Part shown: positions 34,982 through 42,267 of the stretch, piece after piece
How positions within the stretch are numbered: position 1 is the stretch's first letter
Layout: the number at the start of each line of letters is the position of its first letter
Source: Paenibacillus_AB hodogayensis
GTDB taxonomy: Bacteria > Bacillota > Bacilli > Paenibacillales > NBRC-103111
NCBI RefSeq assembly: GCF_039536325.1
Contig: NZ_BAAAYO010000010.1
Span: forward strand, 1,178,001-1,242,000
DNA: 64,000 nt
Direction of reading: 5' to 3'
The notes under the pieces: generated by a model
Databases searched by the model: none
What the model was told of the DNA's origin: nothing
What the model saw: the letters and a program-made list of their open reading frames with translations, nothing else
Made by a program: the position numbers and the translations under genes

Positions 34982-35162
34982 AACTAATATCTCTCATGGT
35001 TCTAAGACGGTGAGTCGACCGGTCTCGGGTGGTGTCAGCTACGCTGGTACTACCCCAAAATAGATGCTTGTTCGGCATTATAAACAGTAAATTTTATAAT
35101 AACTTTACTAAAACTCCATATTTAAACAGGATTTTGAAACACTATTGGGGGCTTGCGATAGC

Positions 35163-35544
35163 ATGAAACTGGCGTATGGTCGTGTGTCGGCTAAAGATCA
35201 AAATCCAGAACGGCAGCTTATTAAGTTTCGGGAGCTTGGTGTGGAAGAACGATTTATTTTTGTGGATAAACAAAGGCGGGAAAGACTTCAACCGGCCTCG
35301 TTACCAGGCAATGCGCATGATGATACGTGAAGGGGATTTGGTTTATCTCGATGCGCTGGATCGATTGGGTCGCGATTACGATGGCATCATTAGTGAATGG
35401 AAGCACATTACGCGGGAGTTGAATGCAGATATTGTCTGTCTCGATAACGAAACATTATTTGACTCTAGAAAATTTAAAACGATGGGTGACTTGGGCAAAT
35501 TGCTCGAGGATCAATTTTTAAGCATGCTGGCTTATGTAGCAGTA
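35163..35544 (+). pseudogene. serine recombinase (resolvase/invertase), frameshifted and truncated
   Basis: Starts MKLAYGRVSAKDQNPERQL and runs to FIFVDKQ, where an extra G near 35275 shifts the frame; the reading resumes as GKDFNRPRYQAMRMMIREGD, LVYLDALDRLGRDYDGII, TLFDSRKFKTMGDLGKLL and EDQFLSMLAYVA, after which similarity ends (about 35544) and the rest of the catalytic domain and DNA-binding domain is gone. The N-terminal catalytic serine (in GRVS) is kept. It is a dead relic of a Tn3-type or IS607-like recombinase of Gram-positive plasmids and islands. Confidence 0.88.
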
Positions 35545-35788
35545 ATCCACATTTTTAGAAGCAAGTCAATCCTAAGCTCTGTTCCCGCCTACGCTCATAC
35601 AGAAAAATCGTTGCATTCCGAAATTTGTGCATATAGTAGAGCTAGCTCTAAATCAATGATTCAAAGCTAGCTCTAATCAAATCAATTCACAGAAAAAAAT
35701 AATACACATTATTCCATAATTAAATCTCCTAATATTAGCTTACAATTGTAAGTCGTAGTTATTCTTCAGTTTCAACTATGTACTCGAC

Positions 35789-36058
35789 CTACTTTGAATT
35801 GAGATGTTCCAATAAAAATAAATCTTCAAAGTGTAAGTCTACATAAAGTCCTGTTTCATCCATATATATATCTTTCATTGCTTCTAGGATCAAAAAAGAA
35901 AGAGTAAGTGAAGGTATTTTAACGCCATTTTCTATTTTGTTAATAAAAGATGGACTCATATCTAACTTAGTTGCAATTTGTTCTTGTGTGATATTTAATT
36001 TCTTTCGATAGTCCCTAATGAAATTTACTACTTTGTACAGCTCCTCCATTTTATCCAT
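35789..36058 (-). CDS. XRE-family helix-turn-helix protein (antitoxin-like)
   Basis: An 89-residue Cro/C1-type protein. The HTH (about 10-65) reads INFIRDYRKKLNITQEQIATKLDMS-like with PSFINKIENGVKIPSLTLSFLI, then a short helical tail. ATG 36058 stands 6 bases behind TTGGAG. It follows the YgiT-type zinc-finger gene by 12 bases. In MqsA one protein holds both a zinc-binding domain and an HTH domain; here the two activities are on adjacent genes. It probably represses the operon. Confidence 0.88.
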   Translation of the reverse strand: MDKMEELYKVVNFIRDYRKKLNITQEQIATKLDMSPSFINKIENGVKIPSLTLSFLILEAMKDIYMDETGLYVDLHFEDLFLLEHLNSK

Positions 36059-36070
36059 AGTTATCTCCAA

Positions 36071-36331
36071 TTAATTCATTTGCAATAGGGCTAATCTTTT
36101 CTTAATTTCTTCGTACGTAATGATTCCTTTAAGTAAATCCTCTGGTTCAAGCGTGGCTACAGCTTCATCCAACTCCTCAATAATTAGTGAATCAAAAATG
36201 ATTTGGCCACAAAGCTCATTTTCACAAACAAGGGCGGGAATGTTTTTAAAAGTAAATTTATGTCCTTTAACGATTCTCCGGGCATTTGCAGACTTCTCCA
36301 CAAGTGTGGATTTGCAAATGGGACATTTCAT
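36071..36331 (-). CDS. YgiT-type zinc finger protein (MqsA N-terminal-like)
   Basis: An 86-residue protein with C3/C6 (MKCPIC) and C36/C41 (ALVCENELCGQ) forming a treble-clef zinc site, as in the toxin-binding domain of MqsA/YgiT. The last 35 residues (LDEAVATLEPEDLLKGIITYEEIKK) are helical. Its start overlaps, by ATGA, a short remnant frame upstream. With the DUF4258 gene (toxin) and the XRE gene (DNA binding) it makes a three-gene toxin-antitoxin-like unit. Confidence 0.88.
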   Translation of the reverse strand: MKCPICKSTLVEKSANARRIVKGHKFTFKNIPALVCENELCGQIIFDSLIIEELDEAVATLEPEDLLKGIITYEEIKKRLALLQMN

Positions 36332-36483
36332 ATAGTCAACTCCTCCATATACTCAATAATGTGTTTAACTTCAGCAACTGTCCTACTACTATATATGATA
36401 TTTTGGTATCATCCCTTGAGGCTCCCCATTCCCGTAAGGAACCCCAAGGAATATGTATTACCTTTGATTTCAAAGTCAGAGTT
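36332..36483 (-). other. possible frameshifted remnant between toxin and zinc-finger genes
   Basis: On the minus strand one frame reads VIHIPWGSLREWGASRDDTKIS and, after a one-base shift, SSRTVAEVKHIIEYMEELTI ending in a TGA that overlaps the zinc-finger ATG. The coupled stop suggests a once-real gene ended here. I do not recognise it. Confidence 0.3.
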
Positions 36484-36879
36484 TTATAAGTGCTTTTTGT
36501 TGCTTCTCGGTTGCCTTGTCTTGTTATCGTCCCTATACTTATCCGGTGTAACTACATAAGCAGTAACTACAAAGACGGCGTCATCTTCTACATTACAAAC
36601 CACATGAAATGGTTGAAACTGCCCAGGCTCACAAAGAAAAACGCCTTTACTTTTTTTATGGGGGTACTCCCAATGAAACTCAATGAGCTCAGGGTTTGCC
36701 GCCATACAGTCAATTAGCAATTTGGCTGTAATATTGTCTGCAGCCATTTCTTGTTGAGCATGGTAAGAAATCGTTACTGTTCTAGCCCCCTTTGTCTGCT
36801 GCCTGTGTTTAAATAAGGAAATTGCTTCGTCTGTCATGGAAGCTTTCATTCGTTCGAGTAGCGGAATTTCGTCTGACAT
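36484..36879 (-). CDS. DUF4258 protein, probable RelE-like toxin
   Basis: A 131-residue protein; ATG 36879 is behind GGGAGGGAGG at slightly long spacing. The DUF4258 core is TVTISYHAQQEMAADNITAKLLIDC, FHWEYPHKKSKGVFLC, FQPFHVVCNVEDDAVFVVTAYVVTPDKY, with the conserved SxHA helix start and the C-terminal strand-turn VVTAYVPxxxxW-like end. DUF4258 proteins are RelE/ParE-fold and often sit beside YgiT zinc-finger antitoxins, as here. Likely an mRNA interferase, but catalytic residues are not defined by sequence alone. Confidence 0.85.
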   Translation of the reverse strand: MSDEIPLLERMKASMTDEAISLFKHRQQTKGARTVTISYHAQQEMAADNITAKLLIDCMAANPELIEFHWEYPHKKSKGVFLCEPGQFQPFHVVCNVEDDAVFVVTAYVVTPDKYRDDNKTRQPRSNKKHL

Positions 36880-37467
36880 GTTTACTTCACACCTCCCTCC
36901 CGACAAGTGCTGTCGTATTCGCAATGAGGTGCTTTCTCGTACTGTCTATGCTGTACATATCATGTAGCACAACCTGCCGTGGAATAAAGTGTATCACGAT
37001 AAGACCAATAGGTCAAGTTTTAGTGACTTTAAGATAAATATTAGTATGACCATCAAGTGGTTGTCGAAACTACGGCCAAGACGGAAGTCGCTATAGCCTT
37101 CAAGGAGAGCGGAATTTAGAACCGTATGTATGCTGTAAAAAGACCGGCACCAATATATAGTCCATGTCAAAGTAGATATGAAACATCCGGGAATTCAGAG
37201 ATTAAATCATGGATAATCTTTCAGTGTATACGCTATGAAAGGGACTTGAGCTTTAGCTGATTGAATTGAGAAAAGCCATTGAGAACGGATCTGTTTTCAC
37301 TTTTCGGCGAGTATTTGCCGCTTATGTTAAGTGACGACTCCTCCGGCACAAACAGGAGGCTTCTCGAGTTAGTGGGACTCTTTGTCCTCAGCGAAGGAAT
37401 TTTTTTAAATGGTTCTTTTGGCGATATACAACAAAACGTGGATGGTTGCCACGCGGTCAAAGACCAA
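36880..37467. other. gene-free stretch up to the CRISPR remnant
   Basis: About 590 bases. The promoter of the toxin-antitoxin unit should lie at 36.9-37.0 kb. A 96-codon plus-strand frame (37279-37569) runs into the CRISPR remnant and has no family match, so I do not call it. Confidence 0.45.
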
Positions 37468-37615
37468 GCCTCAATCCGCGCTCCCGTTCAGGGAGCGACG
37501 TGTCAATTCATGCGTTGGCTGGTGTTCCTGTTTCAATCATGCTGGGAGCGACCGGTAGGTAGGGGTTAGACCATCTATCCAATCGTTTCAATCCACGCTC
37601 CCGCAGAGGGAGCGA
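37468..37615. CRISPR. eroded type I-C-like CRISPR remnant (three repeats)
   Basis: Three copies related to the I-C repeat GTTTCAATCCACGCTCCC...GGGAGCGAC: 37468-37499 (mutated 5' end), 37530-37552 (about 8 bases deleted) and 37585-37615 (best copy). The stem CGCTCCC/GGGAGCG is kept in copies 1 and 3. Two spacers of 30 and 32 bases (37500-37529, 37553-37584) separate them. No cas gene occurs in the window and no leader is evident, so the array looks dead. Confidence 0.75.
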
Positions 37616-37637
37616 AAAAAAATTCGGGATGACTGAT

Positions 37638-37862
37638 ATACACGGGACTGCTGCCAGCGAGAATTCCGCGGATGCCTTGATCGTCCGGGACGGCGAACTG
37701 CATGGTCCGATTCCGGCGTTGTGCTGGAATCCCGAGCTGGCCCGCCAATCCATCCGGAACCTGACTCATTTCGAGATCGAGAAGATCATCTGTTACCACG
37801 GAGGCCTCTATGAAGGGCCTTGCAACGAACGTTTGACCGAACTGTCCCTCACGGCCGAGTAA
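37638..37862 (+). pseudogene. MBL-fold hydrolase, C-terminal part (interrupted gene)
   Basis: The frame reads ADALIVRDGELHGPIPALCW, NPELARQSIRNLTHFEIEKI and ICYHGGLYEGPCNERLTELS, which is the C-terminal quarter of the same MBL hydrolase family as the fragment at 30817-31133; ICYHGG carries a late metal-site histidine. The central 60-70 residues with the HTPGHTPGH-type motif are missing. It begins within 40 bases of the last CRISPR repeat. It is a relic of the gene split by the island. Confidence 0.8.
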
Positions 37863-37865
37863 CCG

Positions 37866-38106
37866 AAGCTTTACATCAGCTGAAGCCCCGCAAGCATGAC
37901 GCTCTTAAAATTACCGCTGTTGATGCGATGGCTTGAGATTTCGGGATTGCAGAAGCAAATCCGTTCGCTCATCTGTTTACGCCTGGCGCGCGGAGAAGGA
38001 TCGCCAGGGAAGCTTATAACGCTTATGAAGCGATGTGCCTGCTCAAGCGTACGAGCCACGTCGCAGCAGAAAAGGCAGAGCAATTGGGGATCGTTTGTCC
38101 GTAATT
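37866..38106 (+). pseudogene. unrecognised conserved-looking frame with one internal stop
   Basis: Directly after the MBL remnant, one frame reads TEALHQLKPRKHDALKITAV, DAMA, a TGA at about 37933-37935, then DFGIAEANPFAHLFTPGARR, RIAREAYNAYEAMCLLKRTS and HVAAEKAEQLGIVCP before TAA. Composition and continuity on both sides of the stop look like real protein sequence damaged by one mutation. I do not know the family. Confidence 0.4.
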
Positions 38107-38119
38107 GGCCCTGCCTTTT
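38069..38119. terminator. terminator of the PhyH gene (possibly bidirectional)
   Basis: AAAAGGCAG pairs with CTGCCTTTT around an inner CAATT/AATTG pairing; on the minus strand it follows the dioxygenase stop by about 22 bases. Confidence 0.65.
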
Positions 38120-38140
38120 GTTGAACGCGCTGTTGCGATA

Positions 38141-38938
38141 TTATGCTTTGGCGAGCAGCGGAAACAGCGGCCCGCGAATCGGCTCGCCGACAACCAGACC
38201 TTGCTCGTTCGTCATCACATGGCTGGCGCCGTTGTATGTCGTGCCGTCCTTCATATAAATAGTGGCCAGTACCCGGCGCGGCTTATCGGTCTGATTGGCG
38301 TGAGCATAGTGGAACGTCAATCCGTCGTGAAACGTGCAGCTGCCCGCTTTGAGCGGCACGACGACAGGCCTTTGATTCTCCAGTTCCGTTCCTTTGACAT
38401 ACTCGAAGATGTCGACGGGATTCACCAGGCTTATATTTTTCAGCTTGCCGGCCGTATGCGATTTCGGTATGAACATCATGCAGCCGTTCCGCTCGTCAAC
38501 GTCGTCAAGGGTTAGCCATATCGAGAGCGCTCCTGTTTCGTTCATCGGCCATTTGACCGTATCCTGATGCCAAGGAGTAGGCTTGGAATCGCCGGGCATT
38601 TTCCAAAGCAAATGATCGTGGAACAAACGGATTCCGCTCGCCTCGGTCAAATGCATCGCGATCGACGCAAGCCGCGGGTGGAGCGAATATTTGGCCATAC
38701 CGCCGTGGTCCCGCCATACGTTTACTTTTTGGTTCAATACTTTATAGTAAGCGCCCCCGTCCTGATCCGTCCTGACGGAATGCCTCGAATCCGAGGCCAT
38801 CGCTTCATTGGCGTAATCCCGCAGCTCCTCCAATTCCTCCGCCGTCAGTACGTTGTCGATCTGGACAAAGCCGTTTTCCTTGTAAAACTCCACTTTTTCC
38901 TTCGTTACCCACTGCTCCATCATTTCCCCCACTACCAT
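38141..38938 (-). CDS. phytanoyl-CoA dioxygenase (PhyH) family protein
   Basis: A 265-residue Fe(II)/2-oxoglutarate oxygenase. Iron ligands are visible as the HxD in TPWHQDTVKW and a distal histidine in FHDGLTFHYAHAN; the 2-oxoglutarate arginine is in KPRRVLATIYM. N-terminal VTKEKVEFYKENGFVQIDNVL is the usual PhyH opening. Start at 38938 follows AGGAAAGG; downstream ATGs at 38926/38923 are possible. Divergent from an AraC regulator, the arrangement often seen for such genes in Paenibacillus. Substrate unknown; EctD is a relative but the EctD signature is absent. Confidence 0.9.
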   Translation of the reverse strand: MVVGEMMEQWVTKEKVEFYKENGFVQIDNVLTAEELEELRDYANEAMASDSRHSVRTDQDGGAYYKVLNQKVNVWRDHGGMAKYSLHPRLASIAMHLTEASGIRLFHDHLLWKMPGDSKPTPWHQDTVKWPMNETGALSIWLTLDDVDERNGCMMFIPKSHTAGKLKNISLVNPVDIFEYVKGTELENQRPVVVPLKAGSCTFHDGLTFHYAHANQTDKPRRVLATIYMKDGTTYNGASHVMTNEQGLVVGEPIRGPLFPLLAKA

Positions 38939-39111
38939 CGCATCCTTTCCTAGGTCAAGTCTGGCTTCCAAATGAAATATACCATGCGGCGAAGCGGGCG
39001 GACTTGGCGAATTTGCTGCAAAGCATGGGGTATTTTCTTCAGCATTCCGCGATGCAAGGTGCTACAATAGGAATAAAATTGTTTGAACGGTTCGCTGCCG
39101 GAGGGATCGCG

Positions 39112-39984
39112 ATGATCTACTATACGAAAGAGCATTTCCTGGAAAGTCCGGATTTTCCGTTCCATATTGCCCCTTACAAGTTCCGCTCGAACGCAATTGG
39201 GCCGCATAAGCATGAATTCATTGAATGCGTATTCGTAGCCGAGGGCGAGCATATTTATCGGGGTGAAACATATCCGATCGCAAAAGGCGATTTTTTTGTC
39301 ATCGAGCCGCAGGCGGAACACGGTTACCGGGTAACCGGTAGTGTGCCGATGGTGGTATACAATATACTGTTTCTGCCGGAACTGCTCGAAACGGAGCTTC
39401 GCCAACTGTCGCAGGTCACTCCGTTTATCCGTTTTTTCTATCTGGAGCCGATGATTCGCGTTTCTTCAGAATTTCAGTATCACTTGAAGCTGACGGTGAA
39501 CGAAGGGCTGGAGACCACGTTTGTGCTCGACAGGATCGTGGGCGAGTATAGAAAAAAAGAACTGGGTTACCGGTTGTGCGTAAAAGCGATGCTGATGGAG
39601 TTGTTCATCTCCTTAAGCCGATGGTACGAGAAACGGGTGTCCGAGCCTCTGTCTGCTGTGCGCGACGAAAAATCGGTGATGGCATGGGTGTGCGAGTTCA
39701 CGAAGCTTCATTATGCGCAGCCGATTATGATGGAGCAAATCTATCAGATGTGCGGCATGAGCGCGGCGGCTTTTACCGCCAAGTTCAAGCAATATGCCGG
39801 GAAAACGTTCTTGGAATACCGCAACGAGGTGCGAATCGGCATGGCGTGCGAGCTGCTTCGCAATTCCGGCGATAAAATTATCCATATCGCGCAGGAGGTC
39901 GGCTTTAACGATTTGAGCCATTTTAATAAAGCGTTCAAGCAAATACCGGTAAGACACCGGGGCAGTTCCGCTCGACGGCCCTGA
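39112..39984 (+). CDS. AraC-family regulator with cupin sensor domain (C-terminal frameshift)
   Basis: A 290-residue protein starting at ATG 39112 behind GGAGGGA. An N-terminal cupin (about 25-110: IGPHKHEFIECVFVAEGEHI, FFVIEPQAEHGYRV) should bind a small ligand, and the C-terminal AraC domain has two HTHs (MMEQIYQMCGMSAAAFTAKF and KIIHIAQEVGFNDLSHFNKAF). After FNKAFKQI the reading departs from the family as PVRHRGSSARRP; skipping one base at about 39946 restores GKTPGQFRSTALT, the expected end. So one base is missing, by mutation or sequencing error. It probably regulates the divergent dioxygenase. Confidence 0.88.
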   Translation: MIYYTKEHFLESPDFPFHIAPYKFRSNAIGPHKHEFIECVFVAEGEHIYRGETYPIAKGDFFVIEPQAEHGYRVTGSVPMVVYNILFLPELLETELRQLSQVTPFIRFFYLEPMIRVSSEFQYHLKLTVNEGLETTFVLDRIVGEYRKKELGYRLCVKAMLMELFISLSRWYEKRVSEPLSAVRDEKSVMAWVCEFTKLHYAQPIMMEQIYQMCGMSAAAFTAKFKQYAGKTFLEYRNEVRIGMACELLRNSGDKIIHIAQEVGFNDLSHFNKAFKQIPVRHRGSSARRP

Positions 39985-40187
39985 CCTCCCGAAACAGCTC
40001 TTCTCATCCCAACGATTAATGGCCTTAATCGTATTAGAACTGCGTGAAGGCGCTTTGTAGATATGGAATACGGTTTATTTGACCCAAGCTGCTTTGCACG
40101 AATGCTCCCCATTCTAATGACAAAGACGATGGCCTTTAAGACGGAGACCATACTTCGGAGCGCTTGTTGATTGGCGGCAAAAAAAGA

Positions 40188-40910
40188 TTAACGACCGGCT
40201 AAGTAGTCATCCAGCCAACCCTTCGTCCTTTGCAGCATACTTAACGTAATCTGGTGATTGACCCCCGAGTATTGGACAAATTCCAGGGCGCGGAATCGCT
40301 CCTTGGGCGCCGCGCTTGCAAAATAGCTCTGGCTGTCGATCGGAACGGTCGTGTCCTCCGTGCCGTGGAGCAACAGCAGCGCCGTATCGTTGCCTGCAGA
40401 CCAAGCTGTAATCGGGTCGTGCTCTCCCAGCGCCGTTTGGGCCTCGTCGCTTGCCGGGAGCCCGAGCCTGCTCCGGTACAGCTCCTCGAACTTCACCCAC
40501 GCGCACGAACCGTTGATGACGACGGCGGACCGAATGGCGGGAACTTTGGCGGATACGCCGCCTGCGATAAAGCCCCCCATCGAATGCCCGATCACCGCCA
40601 GCCTGGCATCCTGCCCGGCCAAATGGAAGGCGATCGCTTTCGCTTCCTCCAAGCCCTGCAGCACCGTAGGCCAAAAATATTGCTGAAGCTGCCCGGGCTC
40701 GCCGTAGTTCAACTTCCCCCGCTCCCCGTGATGCGGGAGCTCCGGAACGACCGCCTCGTAGCCCCAGTGCGTGATCGTGGAGGCAAAAAACTCGTAGCTT
40801 TCGATGCTGGAGCTCCAGCCGTGGTAAAGCAAAACCGTTCCTTTGGATGTGCCTGTCGGCTTCATTCTCAGGCATGGAATATCGAATAAGTCGGTCTTCA
40901 CGTAGGTCAT
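40188..40910 (-). CDS. alpha/beta hydrolase
   Basis: A 240-residue serine hydrolase: oxyanion region LLYHGWSSSIESY, nucleophile S in VIGHSMGGFIAGG, acid D likely in LLLHGTEDTTVPID, and histidine in YSGVNHQITL. It has no signal peptide. The fold and motifs fit small-ester or acyl-peptide hydrolases of the YitV/dienelactone type. GAGGTAAAGAGGA precedes the ATG. It is monocistronic; substrate unknown. Confidence 0.88.
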   Translation of the reverse strand: MTYVKTDLFDIPCLRMKPTGTSKGTVLLYHGWSSSIESYEFFASTITHWGYEAVVPELPHHGERGKLNYGEPGQLQQYFWPTVLQGLEEAKAIAFHLAGQDARLAVIGHSMGGFIAGGVSAKVPAIRSAVVINGSCAWVKFEELYRSRLGLPASDEAQTALGEHDPITAWSAGNDTALLLLHGTEDTTVPIDSQSYFASAAPKERFRALEFVQYSGVNHQITLSMLQRTKGWLDDYLAGR

Positions 40911-41223
40911 TCCTCTTTACCTCCCTGTCTCCCGATCGCGATTTTGATTTCTTCCGGAGCTTCACGGTGTCTTTTGATGTCACCATACCAGTTGCCGCAA
41001 TCTGGAGTCAAGCCGGATCGGGGCGCGCTTGCGGGCCAGCCGGGAAGATGTGTTTCCTATTTTCCTTCTACAACGTAAAAAACCTTCATTGGCAAGAAGG
41101 TTATGGATAAATACGCGTTGAAGGAGAACACATTCCCAAACAGCTTCGTGTAAGTTGAAAAGACTTGTTCAAGAACGGATCGGGCGATCAGACCTGGTCA
41201 AAGTAAAAAGCCGACGTACGATC
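40911..41223. other. intergenic stretch with an orphan terminator-like hairpin
   Basis: AACCTTC (41080-41086) and GAAGGTT (41094-41100 region) form a stem that on the minus strand is followed by TTTTTTAC, although no minus-strand gene ends directly before it; it may be a second terminator after 41301. No coding frame recognised. Confidence 0.4.
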
Positions 41224-41257
41224 GCGCAAAAAAAACCGCCAACAAACGTGGCGGCTT
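41224..41257 (-). terminator. terminator of the second two-component operon
   Basis: Minus-strand stem AAGCCGCCA/TGGCGGTTT with a 7-base loop followed by TTTTTTTGCG; lies 44 bases after the secreted protein gene stop. Confidence 0.85.
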
Positions 41258-41300
41258 GAGCGATGAACGATTTCACTTCAACGAAGTAAGTAAATGCCTT

Positions 41301-42191
41301 CTAAAAATACAAAGGCTTCAGATAGGGGGCTTCGTTTTTGCTGGCAGGGGGCGACGACTTCTCCATTTCTTTAACCTTTTCATGCATCCGCTTCATCATC
41401 TTCTCGTTGAATTCGATCGTAGGCTTATATTCCGTACTATAGACGATACCGAGTAACTCCTTGTCATATCGGGAGAGACTCATCAACGCCATTTCCCCAT
41501 TTTCACCCGAAATATCAACGGAAAGAGTCGGGTCGTTATTGCTGTATCCTTGACCGTTGTATGCAACCGACTTGACTGCGCCGTGAACGACGTTATGTTT
41601 CTCCGCCAGCTTCTTTGCCAGCTCCACATACTCCTGCGGGTTTCTATCCAGTGCCGCATCAAAAGCTACGGAAACCTTCACATCCAACGTTCGACTGCGG
41701 GATATGTTAAACAATTCTCCCGTTACGGAGTCCACGGAGAAGCAATAAATGCGCTCGCCGTTGACCAGCACATCGGCGTACCATCTCGAGCGGGGAAGAC
41801 TTTCGGTCGGCTGTTGGTAGCCGATTTCGACCACCTGCCCCTCCAAGCTCAGGTCAAATACGTCCCAAAGCGCTTTCGCGCCGATTTCCGCCGCTTCCTC
41901 TTTGGTCATATCTTTGCCGGTTGGCGTCTGGTTGCGGTAATACTCCAGATCAATGCCTCTGAGCGTATAATTCGCTTTTTGGTAGCCTTCCGGCAAGCTG
42001 TTTTGCGGCGACTGGGATGAATCGGCAGTATAAGCCGCATAGCTTGTAGGAATCGAATTGGTTTTCTTGAATTCCGCCGCCGTCGCCGCTTGCGTGAATC
42101 CCTGAAACAGCAACGTGCCGGTCCCTATGATCGCTGCGGCCGCCAGTAGGGTCTTTTTGAAGCCGTGTCTTTCCGATCGGTTCTCTTTCAA
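41301..42191 (-). CDS. exported PepSY-like protein, partner of two-component system
   Basis: A 296-residue protein with an N-terminal signal anchor (KKTLLAAAAIIGTGTLLFQGF). Two repeated segments, TKEEAAEIGAKALWDVFDLSL with a following LVNGERIYCFSVDSVTGELF, and QEYVELAKKLAEKHNVV with its later LSVDISGENGEMALMSLS, look like PepSY-type alpha-beta units found in regulators of extracellular enzymes. It lies 76 bases after the histidine kinase and is probably in the same operon, as an output gene or signal modulator. No catalytic motif. Confidence 0.75.
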   Translation of the reverse strand: MKENRSERHGFKKTLLAAAAIIGTGTLLFQGFTQAATAAEFKKTNSIPTSYAAYTADSSQSPQNSLPEGYQKANYTLRGIDLEYYRNQTPTGKDMTKEEAAEIGAKALWDVFDLSLEGQVVEIGYQQPTESLPRSRWYADVLVNGERIYCFSVDSVTGELFNISRSRTLDVKVSVAFDAALDRNPQEYVELAKKLAEKHNVVHGAVKSVAYNGQGYSNNDPTLSVDISGENGEMALMSLSRYDKELLGIVYSTEYKPTIEFNEKMMKRMHEKVKEMEKSSPPASKNEAPYLKPLYF

Positions 42192-42267
42192 CTGAATCTC
42201 TCCTCCACCGTATGGTTTGGATTACACATGCAGTATAAAACGGCCGGGTTATAGAACCATCATCGAG

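Larger units (their letters stand above)
34484..35162. other. gene-poor stretch with two long perfect palindromes
   Basis: No convincing coding frame in about 680 bases; frames of up to 90 codons on either strand show no recognisable family. Composition changes within it (34.5-34.8 kb is GC-richer than the flanks), suggesting a patchwork of fragments. The two palindromes are listed separately. Confidence 0.5.

Noticed and set aside
37279..37569. A 96-codon plus-strand frame just before and into the CRISPR remnant
   Set aside because: Runs through two repeats and a spacer; no ribosome binding site and no recognised similarity.
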